64,000 nucleotides of DNA from Cornus controversa (GCA_026545225.1 CM048846.1:53126270-53190269); one strand, 5' to 3'; counted from the first letter of the stretch, positions 11,901 to 23,685 are shown. Numbers and translations: made by a program. Notes: a model not told the origin generated them from the sequence alone.

Positions 11901-13199
11901 TCCCAACAACTGGATGTAATTGCCATTAATTGCTTGGACTGGTGTGAGGTCAGTTCACTTTTCAACCTCTGCCGTTCAATAATGCTGAAAATTGATGACA
12001 TGCACTTGATATAGCAATGGACGTGCCTGGTCTATCATATTTTCTTTTTAGGTTTCATGATAATATCTATGAAAACTATTTTTAGAGGAAGCTAGATCTA
12101 TCATCAGTTCAGGTGGATGTTATGTCAGTGCATTATTCGTTATGGCCAATTATATCAGACTTTTTCCTGTTTTCTTAACTGTTTGGTTAATTTGAAGAAT
12201 TTTTTGTAACTCCTTTCTAACTTCTATAGGAATGGATTTGTTTATATGATGCATTCTCAAACCATGTTGTTGTACTTCAGCTTCTTGAAGAATTGTGCTG
12301 TGTTTCTCTTTTCTCCTATTTGATTATGTTGGACTGAGTTTGATTGAAATTTAATGTGCATCTGTACATTCACAATTTGAATGGCTCAATAGTACATCTG
12401 TTTCAATAAAATTCAAGTGTTTTTTATTGAGAACCTTTTTCCTATCATATTTAGAAAATGATTCATGCCATTTCCCATATATTGGGAGATGGGTTGGAAT
12501 GATGAAGCCAATAAGAGGAACAATATGGGTAGTGGGTTAAAGTAATAAGGTTCATAAGGGCCGTTGCCTGGTTCGGCTGTTTAATGCTTAACATCAGTGC
12601 TATTGGAGTGAGTTCAATCCCAGAGCAGCTACTTTGTGAAATATCAAAGGTTAGGTTTGTCTTGAATCCTCCCTTCCCAGACCCTACTGTAGCAGCACCA
12701 GAACCGAGTAATGTCCCCGCTCTATTAATGTTCATGATTCCTTTTAAACTCTACCCCACATCGTTATGTAAAGGCCCTTGTATGCTTCCTTATTTTTATT
12801 TCACATGTTTCTGTACTTTTCAGGTTTGATTTGAAGGTGTATTTGTCTGTTGGCTCAGTGCATTTGATTGTAGTTGGACATAAACTGAACCCATGATTGA
12901 TTGATTTTATACTCTGCTGATTGTATCCTTATCAATGTTCATGATATATATATTTCTCCTTTTCTTATGCTTGTTATTTTTCAAGTGACATTGAGTAAAC
13001 TCTGTTGTTGGATGATTGATGATTTTGACTATATTCTTGTGACAAAATGCAGGTAGAAATTAATATCCACCATTTCTTTGAAGGGTATCTGGAGGCTCAA
13101 TTTGACAGTGTTGGGTGGCCTCAGATTCTGAAGTTGAAAGACTGGCCCCTTCTAGTTTTTTTGAGGAACGTCTACCACGTCATGGTGCTGAATTCATAA
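8935..13199 (+). pseudogene. JMJ25: JMJ25/KDM3-type histone H3K9 demethylase pseudogene, catalytic end missing
   Basis: KDM3-type JmjC proteins remove methyl groups from H3K9 in the nucleus. Blocks in family order: Lys/Arg-rich N-terminus (8935-9640; RRRGRGPKKK, YALRPSRVKQEP); zinc-finger start CHQCQRNDKG then CTKCNRKRYCVPC in another frame (9688-9780); CCHNCNCKSCLRLDVPL (10236-10302); a linker exon (10398-10507, EHSKYIF and ELEARIQ); a long exon (11205-11948) with CKTSIIDFHRSCPHCS, AQWCFCFN and GEPVIVSNVLETTSGLSWEP; and a last block (13053-13199) with QILKLKDWP. GT/AG introns are kept. Breaks: stops in the N-terminus, frameshifts near 9735, 11870 and 13150. The sequence ends at the start of the JmjC domain, and the iron-binding His/Asp residues are not found downstream. 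No active enzyme can be made. Confidence 0.9.
12540..12715 (+). mobile_element. degenerate SINE (Au/TS-like) in an intron
   Basis: Between the last two JMJ25-like blocks. It contains a B-box-like GAGTTCAATCCCAGAGCAG, then TCAAAGGTTAGGTTTGTC and CCCTTCCCAGACCCTACTG. This matches the known layout of Au/TS plant SINEs (B box, then GGTAAGG..TGCGTACA, then CCCTTCCCAGACCC). Target duplications were not found. Family assignment is from memory of the consensus, so moderate. Confidence 0.5.
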
Positions 13200-13476
13200 G
13201 TTGAATACATATATTGCATATGGAATTGCAGATTCTGTAACCAAGCTTAACTGTGACATGTCTGATGCAGTATGCTTTGATTTGTGGACTTTTGATAGAT
13301 TTCTGTGTCGTGTCTGATGGCCAATCACGGCCTTTGGAAGCATGTAATACACTTACATCAAGACTAGATCAACTATTGTGGAAGTAGATACATAAAGACA
13401 CATACACGCATTTATGCAGTTAGAAATCTGTGGATAAATATATAATTTGTGCAAACTGATGAATTAATATATAAAA

Positions 13477-14669
13477 GGGAAAATTACAACTAAGTCCTAC
13501 TTTTTCCTACAAAAGACAACTAAATCCTATAAAAAAATTTATTGGACCAATAAGTCCTACTTTTTAACCTCTTGTCCATTTAACTTCTAAACCACTCAAC
13601 TTTCCACTTTTACCCTTATCAGATTCGATTTAACATTTTGCAATTATAATTTTTATTTCAAAATTGATATGTAAGTCAAAATTTTCTATTTGACTATTTA
13701 AACATGTCTAAATTTTTTCTATTAGCAACTAATTTTTTTTTCATTTATATTTAGTGTTCCCTTTATGGATGGGTTTCAAATTCACATTAATTAATGGTCC
13801 TTTATGCTCAGTTATACACTTATACAAAACATTACATGTGCAATTACTATACAAATCTTTAAGTAGTAAGTTTGCTAATATTTTTATTGTTATTAAAATC
13901 TAAACTATTATTTTTCTTATTAGCTGCTTATTTATTTTAGTTTCTATCCTCTATTTCTTCCCGGTAAGTTTCTGTCCTATTTTTCATTGTCTAACAATGA
14001 TTAATTCTGTTATTGGTAGTGATTGATTAGTTTTAGATATACTACAGAATAAATTGTATGATATTTATATATATTTTATTTTTTTTATTTTTTTCCTTTC
14101 CACGCAGTCTTGGTTCATCCACCAGAATATATTAATATATTAGACTATTAGTAATTACTAACTGAATATTAGTTTATAAGTTACTAATTGAATAGTTAAA
14201 TTAGAAATGACTAATTATTTAATCACTGTATACTAATGACTACAAATATGTTGCCCTCATTAATAATTCAAAAGGATAAAATTTTATTCAAATTGTTTCA
14301 AAAAAAAAATATAATATTTTTTTACTTTTTAAATATAATTTTTAATTGTTATATATGAAAAATTATTGTCGTAAAATCTACAAAAGATTTTTGGAATTGA
14401 ACTTTAATTAAATTAATTATAATTTAAATTTATAATATAATATTCATTAATTAACTAAAATATATAAAAAAACACTACATATCAATTTTTGAATGGAAAT
14501 TATAATTGCAAAATTTTAAATCTATGTTTGATAAGGGTATAAGTGGAAAGTTGAGTAGTTTAAAATTTAAGTGGAATTTTTTTTCAAAAGTAGGACTTGT
14601 TGGTCTTGTGAAATTTTTTATAGGACTTGTCCTTTGTAAGGAAAAGTAGGACTTAGAGGTAATTTTCCC
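13477..14669. mobile_element. non-autonomous Mutator-like element (long-TIR MITE), 1,193 bp
   Basis: Left end GGGAAAATTACAACTAAGTC and, reversed, right end GGGAAAATTACCTCTAAGTC. The inverted repeats continue for about 170 bp (13477-13650 and 14510-14669), including AAGTCCTACTTTT and ACTCAACTTTCCACTT in both arms. It is flanked by a perfect 9-bp direct duplication TATATAAAA (13468-13476 and 14670-14678). Long TIRs with 9-bp duplications define Mutator-like elements. The ~860 bp interior is AT-rich with no transposase frame, so it would need one supplied elsewhere. It landed just past the JMJ25-like pseudogene. Confidence 0.9.
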
Positions 14670-14678
14670 TATATAAAA

Positions 14679-15200
14679 CTCCAGTAGATATTTGTATAAG
14701 TCTAATTTGTGCCATTCTATTTGATGTTTTGTATTACAATTTGAATGTCCATATTGGGTCATCATCTAATTGTATAGAAAATTTATAAGGTATTGGTAAG
14801 AAGCTTGCGTAAAAAGCTTGCACAATGGCAGAAGTGTTAATGTGAAATCTAAAAGAGGGGGTTGGAATTACTGTTCAAATCTTATTGTCTTTAATAAAAT
14901 ATGCAAGCCTGGTCGCTTCTTAGAAGGTACATATGCAAATGTGAGCCTAGTTCAATATTCGTTCTGATCAAGTTTAAAGCTAGTATGGCAGGCAGTTCAT
15001 CAATTTTGAGTTATTCCTTTAATATTTCAAATGATTTAGGTCATCCCCAAATGGATTTGTTTTTTGTTCTGGTCCATTTTGTTACAGTGATCAGACATAC
15101 ATAAACTGCATTCAATTAATGGCCAGGTAAAAAATCTTCCAATCTTTATTATAAGAAAATTTCACAATTGTTATTTTTGTTTGAGTGAGTGTTATCTATG
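14679..15200. other. AT-rich non-coding stretch
   Basis: No coding or repeat structure recognised between the Mutator-like element and the SINE. Confidence 0.4.
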
Positions 15201-15202
15201 AA

Positions 15203-15404
15203 TCATAACCCCAACGGGGTAGTTGAGTTGGCATAGAGGCTTGGCCTTGTGTTATCTCGTAGAGGCATTAAGCCTCCGCCTTGGGATTATCGGATATAGG
15301 TGGTTTGGGGATGACTAAGGGTATCCAAAGGGATTAGTCCTTTCCCTAAAGGGGGTGGGAACACCCTCCATTTCACACACACGCACACAAAAAAAAAAAA
15401 AAAA
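15203..15404 (+). mobile_element. SINE-like element with poly(A) tail
   Basis: Starts with a tRNA-like A-box region (GGTAGTTGAGTTGGCA, 15218-15233), has a GC-richer body (AAGCCTCCGCCTTGGGATT) and ends in a 17-A run (15388-15404). A second copy truncated at its 5' end lies at 24818-24976 and shares the DNA beyond the tail, so it is a duplicate of this locus and not a second insertion. The family is not identified. Confidence 0.55.
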
Positions 15405-15449
15405 GAGAGGGAAAAGAAGAGGAAAAAGAAAGAATGACAAAAAGTTGAG
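15244..15449. repeat. left copy of the direct repeat flanking the Tat element
   Basis: From GCCTTGTGTTATCT to GACAAAAAGTTGAG. It is nearly identical to 24818-25021, differing by one C/T change near the start and by poly(A) length. It spans most of the SINE plus 45 bp beyond its tail. The 5' LTR starts directly after it. Confidence 0.95.
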
Positions 15450-15712
15450 TGTAGACACATAAATTTTATGATGGATTAATCACCGTCTGATTGGTCAATA
15501 AGTCAAACACTTTTGATCAATTTAAGTCTACGATTGTGGGTCCCAGCAACAGACACGTGTCAAAATCGTGAAGGTTCAGGCCTTTAAAACACATGTGTGA
15601 TAATTCAAATTTAAATTTAATTTATTTCCATATAAAAGGAGGCAAAATCTCTTTTTATGGAAGTTGGCACAATTAATGGGGAGTTACCAAAATAAACCTC
15701 CACCCCTTTTGC

Positions 15713-15721
15713 CTATAAATA
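15713..15721 (+). promoter_or_regulatory. LTR TATA box
   Basis: CTATAAATA about 265 bp into the LTR, the better placed of two TATA-like words (the other is TATAAAAGG at 15631). Transcription of the element probably starts 25-35 bp downstream. Inferred from sequence only. Confidence 0.4.
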
Positions 15722-15832
15722 CAAGATCACCCTACACATTCAGGGGACGGAGACAGAAGGACAGAAAAAACACAGAGACAAAGAGTTCAAGAGAACACAA
15801 AAGCTCTGCCGAACCTCTGCCTCAACCAACAC

Positions 15833-15971
15833 TCGAAGTTCTGAAGACGAAGAACATCAAGCACATCACACAAGTGATGTTCTAATTCAAAGACCTTCAA
15901 CCTTCGAAGTTCTGAAGACAAAGAGCATCAAGCACGCCACACAAGTGTCGTTCTTCTTCGAAGACCTTCAA
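15833..15971 (+). repeat. two-copy tandem repeat in the LTR (~70 bp unit)
   Basis: CGAAGTTCTGAAGACGAAGA at 15834 and CGAAGTTCTGAAGACAAAGA at 15905. Each is followed by CATCAAGCAC.. and closed by AAGACCTTCAA. It lies in the transcribed part of the LTR. Confidence 0.9.
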
Positions 15972-16254
15972 TCCACCGTTCGAGATCAAGCTCTGTCGGC
16001 CCTCGATCGGAAATCCAGTCAAGCCTTCCTCAATCCTAAAGTTTTGAAGAAAGCTCGTCACTACCGGTTCAAGAACAAGCTTTTGAAACCCTTTGTACCG
16101 AACATCAAGGAGATTGAATCAGAGGAAGATTCTTTATTGTAAAAGAATCGACCACAGAGAATTGTACCTCTTTTTTTGAATTAATAAAATTAACTGTTTG
16201 TTACTCAATTTCGTTCCTAGGTTTTCGGACACGAAATTTGTGTGTACAAATTTC

Positions 16255-16273
16255 TGGCACGCCCGGTGGGACC
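16255..16273 (+). other. primer-binding site of the Tat element
   Basis: TGGCACGCCCGGTGGGACC shortly after the LTR end. This position and word are typical for plant Tat-type elements, where a host tRNA 3' end primes minus-strand DNA. I do not assign the tRNA. Confidence 0.75.
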
Positions 16274-16334
16274 ACTCTGCCTCTCATCTCTATCTCCTTA
16301 ATCAATTCCTCAAAGATTTTTCTTGCTTGCATCA

Positions 16335-18327
16335 ATGGCCCCTAAGAAGATTCAACTCGGTCAAGGCACAAAGAATGTTGTCAAGAACGTTGCCGCTGCA
16401 ACAATCAACAACTCTCTTGCTAACAATGTTATGGCTCCATCAAGTGGTAGCAGCACCTCTACTGGACCAGCAACTCGCAGCAAAACAAAGGCACCTGTTT
16501 CTCTAGCACCGAAACAAAGCATGGCGGATGTCAACTCGACCAAGCCTACAAGTACAAAAGCTCATCATCCATTTATCACCCTCGAGTCCTTAAGGACGAT
16601 GAACTTCAACAACACAAGTCTTGAAGAAGTTCCACCACTTTCTGAAAGCTCTTTCTCGAAAGACACCGCGTTCATCTCGCTCTATGTCGGATTCTAACTC
16701 GAGTTCAGGATCGCGCTCAGTTTCCTCCCCTGAATCTCCGAGAGAGCTGATTTCTCCAAGGTATCTAAATTTCCAGACGCAATCACAATCAACCAACATG
16801 CAAGTTATGATGACCGATACAGCATCGGTAGAGGAACAACTTGCGACCATGGCTCGCGCTATTGAAAAGCTCACCAAAACTGTTGAAGAAAAAGACTTGC
16901 AGATTGCTTCCCTCATGAATAGGTTGGAAGGTCAGAAATCTAAGGAGTCGAGTCAAGAACTCTCACACCCTCCCGGTTTCACACCACAAGGGGCTATGAC
17001 CAATAAGGCTCACCATGCAAACATGTCCGAGCAAAGGGCAAATCATCCCAGTTTTGCTCCTTCTATCGCTTCGTTGTCTGTTCAACAACTTCAAGATATG
17101 ATCACTAACACGATCAGGTCACAGTACGGCGGTGTTTCTCGAAACTCGCTCATGTATTCAAAACCTTACACAAGACGGATTGACAACATGAGGATGCTAG
17201 CTGGGTATCAACCTCCTAAGCTTCAACAATTCGATGGAAAGGGCAATCCTAAACAACATGTTGCTCATTTTGTCGAGACATGCAATAATGCCGGGTCCGA
17301 GGGTGATCTTTTGGTAAAACAGTTTATCCATTCCCTTAAAAGAAATGCCTTCGATTGGTACACTGACTTGGAAGCTGAGTCAATCGATAGTTGGGAGCAG
17401 ATGGAGCGAGAGTTCTTAAATCGCTTTTACAGTACTCGTCGTACCGTGAGCATGATGGAACTCACCAATACTAAACAATGGAAGGATGAACCTGTTACAG
17501 ATTATATTAACAGGTGGCGTGCGCTCAGTTTAGACTGCAAGGACCGACTCTCAGAAATTTCTGGTGTTGAGATGTGCATGCAGGGTATGCATTGGGGACT
17601 CCTCTACATCCTTCAAGGCATCAAACCTCGTTCGTTTGAAGAGCTAGCTACACGTGCACATGACATGGAAATCAGCATCAATGCTCATGGTGGAAAGAAC
17701 TCTTCTGTCCTAGAGCAACACAAGGACAAAAAGGAAGGAAAGAAAGATGACAAATTATCAAAGAGGGTCTCCAAGGAGACTATGGCCACCACAACCGTAC
17801 CATTAAAAGTCTTTGCGAAGGAAAAAAATAAAGAAGAGAGCAAGCAAAGCAAATTCCAAGAGAAAGAGAGACCTCGTCCCACACTCAAGGAATTGGAGAG
17901 AAAGGAGTACCCATTCCCAGACTCCGATGTACTTGGTATATTGGAATTCTTGCTCGAAAAGAAAATAATTGAACTCCCAGAATGCAAAGGCCCGGAGGAG
18001 ATGGGACGAGTGCATGACCCAAAATACTGCAAGTATCACCGTATCGTCAGCCATCCAATCGAGAAGTGCTTCATATTCAAAGAATTGGTTATGACCCTAG
18101 CAAAACAAGGGAAGGTTCTTTTGGACGGTGATGAAGTAGCCGAATCAAATCACGCTACCATTAGGTCTGAATTTCTTAACTTGACCGGTACCAAGATTAT
18201 CCAGTTTGGTTCGTTGGAACCAGTGATTGTCTTAGTGCCACATACAGAGCTATCTAGACGAGAAGATGAAGGATGGACTCTGGTGACGAGAAAGAAGCCG
18301 CGAAAGCAATGTACTACTTTGATGTAA
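16335..18327 (+). pseudogene. gag: gag of the Tat element (frameshifted)
   Basis: Starts at MAPKKIQLGQG (16335). The first frame runs to a stop at 16695 and the reading continues one frame over from about 16650 to the stop at 18325. The second part holds a coiled-coil-like segment (VEEQLATMARAIEKLTKT), then the retrotransposon capsid block: QFDGKGNPKQHVAHFVETC, FDWYTDLEAESIDSWEQ, EFLNRFYSTRRTVSM, DYINRWRALSLDCKD and LQGIKPRSFEELATRAHDM. A Lys/Glu-rich linker follows, then a Cys/His cluster (KYCKYHRIVSHPIEKC) in place of a classic CCHC knuckle. Gag packages element RNA in virus-like particles. The frameshift and terminal stop disable it. Confidence 0.93.
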
Positions 18328-20640
18328 CTTGCTCATTCCAACAGGGGGCAAAGAAGAGAGAAACATCGATATCGTCACCCTCAAAAAATGGCTACAAAGA
18401 GAAAGACAATCATCAAAAATGACCAAATGGATGAATTTTCATATAACAGTTCTCGCAAGTTCGCTACCTTACGAGACTTCTTCCCAATTGGATATTTTAG
18501 TGATGATCAAATTCAGACTATTTACATAGTAACTGTTGCTGAAACTAATTGGCAGACTGAAAAAGAAGATTCTGAAGAAGAATCTCAAGCCCTGGGACAT
18601 AATGATGAGAAGGTCCCTACTGCGACTTGTGCCTCTTGTTGTGCAGCAATCACTTTCACTGATGAGGATCTTCAATTAGGGTCAAAGCCACATAATCGAC
18701 CACTCTTCGTTTCTGGATATGTTCGGGAACAGAAAGTTACTCGGATCCTCATTGATGGAGGTTCTGCAGTGAACATCATGCCAAAAACTACTATGAAGAA
18801 CCTTGGCATCACAGTTGATGAGTTGGCTCAAAGTCGTTTAATCATTCAAAGTTTTAATCGAGGAGGCCAAAGAGCAATCGGAATGATTAGGGTCCACCTC
18901 GCCATTGGGGAGTTAAATGCTGAAACTCTATTCCATGTCATTGACGCAAAGACCTCCTATAACTTGTTGTTAGGGAGACCTTGGGTCCATGGAAACGGCA
19001 TAGTTCCCTCCACATTGCATCAATATTTCAAATTTTATAAGAATGGCGTGAAGACTGTGTTTGCAGATAATAAGCCATTCACTAAGGTGGAATCACATTT
19101 TGTATATGCCAAGTTTTACTTAAATGCTGATACACCAACAGAAGTTCTTCCATTGAAAATTCCTTCGACAAGAAAACCTAAAGGTAAAGAAGTTCCGGTT
19201 AATTCTGAAGAAACTTTTGATTGTGATAGTAAGAAGTCTATAACTGTTACTAAAGAGTTTGGGTCATTTTCAAAAACTCCCAAAGGTAAGCCCGTTTTCA
19301 AGTATGTTCCAAAGTCTATGAGAAAAGAAGGACAATCTCCATTTGTTGAGTTTGCCGAGATAAAAGAAATGAGGATAAAACCCACTCATGCTATGACAGA
19401 AAGTGGTGTGTATGTACTTCATGAGAGTTCTATAATTCCTGTTGCGAGGCTCAAAAAGTCCAAAATTGCCAAACCGCCACTGAAGGGATTTGTCTTTGGC
19501 TCTCATGACTCGACGAGACAAAAATTACTCCCTTGTCAAAGAACTGAAGACTGATTTGATCCAAATGCATACAAGCTCTTAGCTAATTCAGGATATAACT
19601 TTGAAAATCCTACAACGCTTGGGCAACTCAGTCCCGAAGTCACAGGTGAGAAGGTTCATGGCCTTAATGAAACTCAGAAGAAGTTGCGCCAACAAGGGTA
19701 TAGAATCAATCTACCTAAAACTGGCTTGGGATTCATGCCAGCAGAGCCTGTCCGAGTCTTTATAGGAAGAAAGGGCAAGCGAGAAAATACACAGTGCATT
19801 AGTGTTAAAGAAGTTGAAGACGTGGATGAGGACCAAGTACGTGCTTTACGGACTTCGATCTTTGATCGGATTGAAGCCCCAAGCCCCCGTACTTTGGTGT
19901 TTGAAAGGTTGAATATGGGTGGTCAAACAAATAGGTCGACTTCTCATAGTAACCATTCTTCCCGGGCTTCAGTATTCAGTAGGTTAGATACCCCTGCTCC
20001 GAATACAGAAGCTCTGAATTCTCAACCATGAAACACTGTATTTTCTCGGATTAAAGGCACAAGCTCCACACCTGAGGAAAGAGGTAATGAGGTAAGTCAA
20101 AGAAAAATTGAGCTTAAGTCAGAAAAAGATGATGATGTGCGAAGCCTAATTCCATCACGAATGAAGCGTAAAGTGGATTTAGAAATCAACATTGATGAAG
20201 TGCTAAAAGTCAAAAGACGAACCATCATATGCACGAGACATCCTAACCAAGAAGACCAACCAGAAGTTACAAAGGAAACGATTTATGCTACTTCGCACCA
20301 TATCACAGTGGAGGAAGAAGATTTGAATTTTGATTCACAAAATGAAGAAGTGAAGGACGCACCTCCAACACTTGAAGACGGGGGGCAATCTACTGTTGAT
20401 CAACTGAAAGAAATAAACTTGGGTTCGTCTGAAGAACGTAAGCCAGTTTTCGTCAGCGCACTCTTAAATCCTCTAGAGGAAAAAGAGTATGTCAAATTGC
20501 TATCGGAATATAGAGACATATTTGCCTGGACTTACAAAGAAATGCCGGGTCTTGAGCCTAAGATTGCAGTCCATAACCTTGCGATTAGGCATGGCACACG
20601 TCCAATCAAGCAATCACAACATTCTTCAGGCCTGATCTTA
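18328..20640 (+). pseudogene. pol: aspartic protease and linker region of the Tat pol
   Basis: Same frame as gag after the stop at 18325. The protease core is at about 18690-19010: VTRILIDGGSAVNIMP carries the catalytic Asp in the DGGS form common in this lineage, and YNLLLGRPWVHGN is the conserved strand downstream. A long charged linker follows, broken by TGA codons at 19552 and 20029. It leads into the start of reverse transcriptase (YRDIFAWTYKEMPGLEPKIA, about 20509). The frame is lost near 20625. Protease would cut the gag-pol polyprotein. Confidence 0.9.
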
Positions 20641-21400
20641 TCCCAAAGATTGAGGAAGAAATCAACAAACTAATTGGTGCAGGCTTCATTCGAGAAGTGA
20701 AATATCCAACATGGATTTCAAGTATTGTTTCGGTTAAAAAGAAAAATGGACAAATACGAGTTTGTGTGGACTTTCGTGACCTAAACTCTGCATGCCCAAA
20801 AGATGATTTTCCTATTCCTGTGGCTGAACTCACGGTGGATGCAACAACAGGACATGAGGCTCTTTCGTTCATGGATTGCTTCTCTGGTTACAATCAAATA
20901 AGAATGTCGCCAAAAGATGAAGAGTTAACTGCGTTCCGCACTCCAAAGGGGATTTATTGCTACAAGGTCATGTCTTTTGGACTTAAGAATGCTGGTGCTA
21001 CTTATCAACGGGCCATGCAAAAAAATTTTGATGACATCCTTCATAAAATCATAGAATGCTATGTTGATGACTTGGTGGTCAAAACCAAGGAAAGAATGAC
21101 TCATCTCAAAGATCTTCGCATAGTTTTTGAACGATTAAGAAATTTTCAACTGAAGATTAATCCTCTCAAATGTGCATTTGGCGTCACATCAGGAAAGTTC
21201 CTTGGATATATTGTCCGACATCGTGGCATTGAAGTCGACCCATCAAAGATTGATGCCATTCAAAAAATGGCACCACCTAAAAATCTACGTGAGTTACGAA
21301 GTCTTCAAGGATAACTTGCTTTCATTCGTCGATTCATTTCAAATTTGGCTGGACGATGTCAACCATTTAGCCGACTTATGAAGAAAGATGCTCCATTCAT
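20640..21400 (+). pseudogene. pol: reverse transcriptase domain of the Tat element
   Basis: Motifs in order: KKKNGQIRVCVDFRDLNSA, CPKDDFPIP, SFMDCFSGYNQIRM (catalytic Asp), FGLKNAGATYQRAM, YVDDLVVKT (catalytic Asp pair) and KINPLKCAFGVTSGKFLGY. A TAA at 21312 interrupts just before LAFIRRFISNLAGRCQPFS. Catalytic residues are kept, so the damage is confined to the frameshift before the domain and the stop after it. Confidence 0.95.
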
Positions 21401-21925
21401 ATGGGACCAGACCTGCCAAAATGCTTTGGACAGCATCAAGAAATACTTGCTTAACCCGCCGGTGTTGGGAGCTCCTATCCCTGGAAAAGCATTTATACTA
21501 TACATTGCTGCTCAAGAAGAATCTCTTGGGGCTCTTCTAGCACAAAATAATGAGGAAAACAAGGAAAAGGCTCTATACTATTTGAGTCGAAGATTGACTG
21601 CGACAGAGTTCAAGTACCCTTCAATTGAGAAGACTTCTCTTGCGTTAGTTTTTGCTTCCCAAAAAATTGAGACATTATTTTTTGGCTCACACAGTCCATG
21701 TGGTTACAAAAGCAGACCCTCTCAAATACGTTATGTCAAGACCTGTTCTTTCTAGGCGGCTCGCAAGGTGGTCGATTTTGTTTAATGAATTCGAAATCTT
21801 GTATGTTCCGCGTAAAGCAGTCAAAGGACAAGCCCTTGCTAATTTCTTAGCTGACCATCCCATACCAGCTGATTGGGAAATTTCAGAGGACTTTCCTGAT
21901 GAGGAGGTGTTCCTTATTGACCATG
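21400..21925 (+). pseudogene. pol: gypsy-type RNase H remnant
   Basis: Follows the RT connection region: ILYIAAQEESLGALLAQ, KALYYLSRRLTATEFKYPS and RRLARWSILFNEFEI. The usual first catalytic Asp position reads as Ala/Ala (YIAAQE), which fits the known decay of this RNase H in Tat elements, where a second one takes over. A frameshift lies in an A-run at about 21659-21664. Confidence 0.85.
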
Positions 21926-22560
21926 GATGATGTTCTTCGATGGTGCGGCACGTTTTGAAGGAGCTGGGGCAGGCGTGGTATTTGTCTCTCCACAAAGGCA
22001 AATTCTTCCATACGCATTTTCCTTTCCAGAAAATTGTTCAAATAATGTCGCCGAATATCAAGCTCTAATAATTGGTCTTCAAATGGCAAATGAAATGAAA
22101 ATTACAGACATTGAAGTTTATGGGGATTCTAAGTTAGTGATCAACCAACTTCTCAAGGATTACGAAGTTGAAAAAGACAACCTGATCCCATATTCTCAGT
22201 ATGCTTCAAATCTACTTAGTAAATTTGATAACATCATCTTAGAACATATTCCAAGGGAAGAGAATCGGTTGGCAGATGCACTAGCTAACTTGGCAACCAC
22301 AATGGCATTAGGGGAAGATGAGGCAATTACCGTTCCAGTATGTCAATGATGGGTGCTACCAAAGTTACTCGAAGGCCAATTAGAAGAAATAAATGCAATC
22401 GCTGTTTCAATTGTTGAAACTGAAGACTGGAGATGACCCATCATCAATTACCTAGAACATGGGAAGCTTCCTGAAGACCCTCGTCACAAAACTGAGATTC
22501 GTCGAAGAGCTCCCCGATTCATCTTTTACAAAGATACATTATTTCGACGTTCATATGAAG
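21926..22560 (+). pseudogene. pol: second (archaeal-like) RNase H of the Tat element
   Basis: MMFFDGAARFEGAGAGVVF supplies the first Asp, NVAEYQALIIGLQMA the Glu, EVYGDSKLVINQL the next Asp, and REENRLADALANLA the last Asp. A second complete RNase H between the gypsy RNase H and the integrase is diagnostic of the Tat lineage. TGA stops at 22347 and 22434 follow it. The first follows VCQ and looks like CGA to TGA, the change expected from deamination of methylated CpG. Confidence 0.9.
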
Positions 22561-23673
22561 GTCTTTTCCTTCGTTGTTTGAGAGAAGAAGAAGTAACTCA
22601 CGCAATGGAAGAAGCACATTCAGGGGTCTGTGGGGCTCATCAGTCAGGTCCTAAGCTTCACTTTCGAGTAAAGAGAATGGGATACTATTGGCCAACCATG
22701 GTTAGAGATTGTATGGATTACGCTAAAAGATGTCAGGCTTGTCAATTCCATGCCAATTTCATACACCAGCCACCTGAGATGTTGCACCCTACAATTATGT
22801 CCTGGCCATTTGATGCATGGGGATTGGATGTAGTTGGGTCTTTCCTGAAATCTTCTAAAGGTCATCTATATATCCTTGCGGCAACTGATTATTTTTCAAA
22901 GTGGGCTGAAGCCATCCCAGTTAAGGAAGTGAAAAAAGAGACAGTGGTGGACTTCATCAAAGGGAACATTATCTTCCGGTATGGTGTCCCTCATCATATC
23001 ATCACTGACAATGGGTTACCCTTCAAAAATAGTCTGATGGCCAATTTGTGTGAAAAATTTGGCTTCAAACAACACAAGTCTTCAATGTACAATGCACCAG
23101 CAAATGGACAAGCAGAAGCTTTCAATAAAACTCTTTGTGATTTGTTGAAAAAAAGTAGTCTCTAAGTCTAAAAAGGATTGGCATGAAAGAATGGCAGAGG
23201 CTCTTTGGGCATATCAAACAACATATCGTACTCCAACCCAAGCAACACCGTATTCTCTCATTTATGGTGTTGAAGCAGTTCTCCCACTTGAGCAACAAAT
23301 TCCTTCTTTGAGAATTGCCATACAAGAAGGGCTGACAAATGAAGAAAATGCCAAATTGCGTCTTCAAGAGTTGGAGGCGTTGGATGGAAAAAGACTTGAA
23401 GCTCAACAGTGGTTGGAGTGTTACCAAGCTCGACTCTCAAGTGCCTTCAACAAAAGAGTTCGTCTTCGATCCTTTCAAGTCGGTGACTTGGTGCTTGCTA
23501 TGCGAAGGCCCATTATCACCAGTCATCGTATGGGTAACAAATTTACATCAAAATGGGATGGACCATATGTGGTGCGAGAAGTCTACATTAATGGCGCCTA
23601 CAAAATTGTCGATGAAGATGGGGTCAGAGTTGGGCCTATCAATGCCAAATTCCTAAAACGATATTACCCATAA
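22560..23673 (+). pseudogene. pol: integrase of the Tat element
   Basis: N-terminal zinc region with paired His and CQACQ (about 22615-22745). The core has the D,D,E residues in FDAWGLDVVGS, ITDNGLPF and NGQAEAFNKT. The C-terminal GPY/F-type segment contains KWDGPYVVREVY, and the frame ends at 23671. There is no chromodomain. A frameshift in an A-run near 23150 separates the core from the C-terminal part. Integrase would insert the cDNA. Confidence 0.94.
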
Positions 23674-23685
23674 ACAATGGAAGTC

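Larger units (their letters stand above)
15450..16248 (+). repeat. 5' LTR of the Tat element
   Basis: Begins TGTAGACACA and ends TGTGTACA (TG..CA ends), about 799 bp, followed after six bases by the primer-binding site. It holds TATA-like TATAAAAGG (15631) and CTATAAATA (15713), a poly(A) signal AATAAA (16183) and a two-copy internal repeat (15833-15971). No second LTR exists in the window to confirm the ends. They rest on the terminal dinucleotides and the primer-binding site. Confidence 0.85.

Noticed and set aside
12584-12829. 81-codon open frame
   Set aside because: Lies in an intron of the JMJ25-like pseudogene and overlaps SINE sequence.
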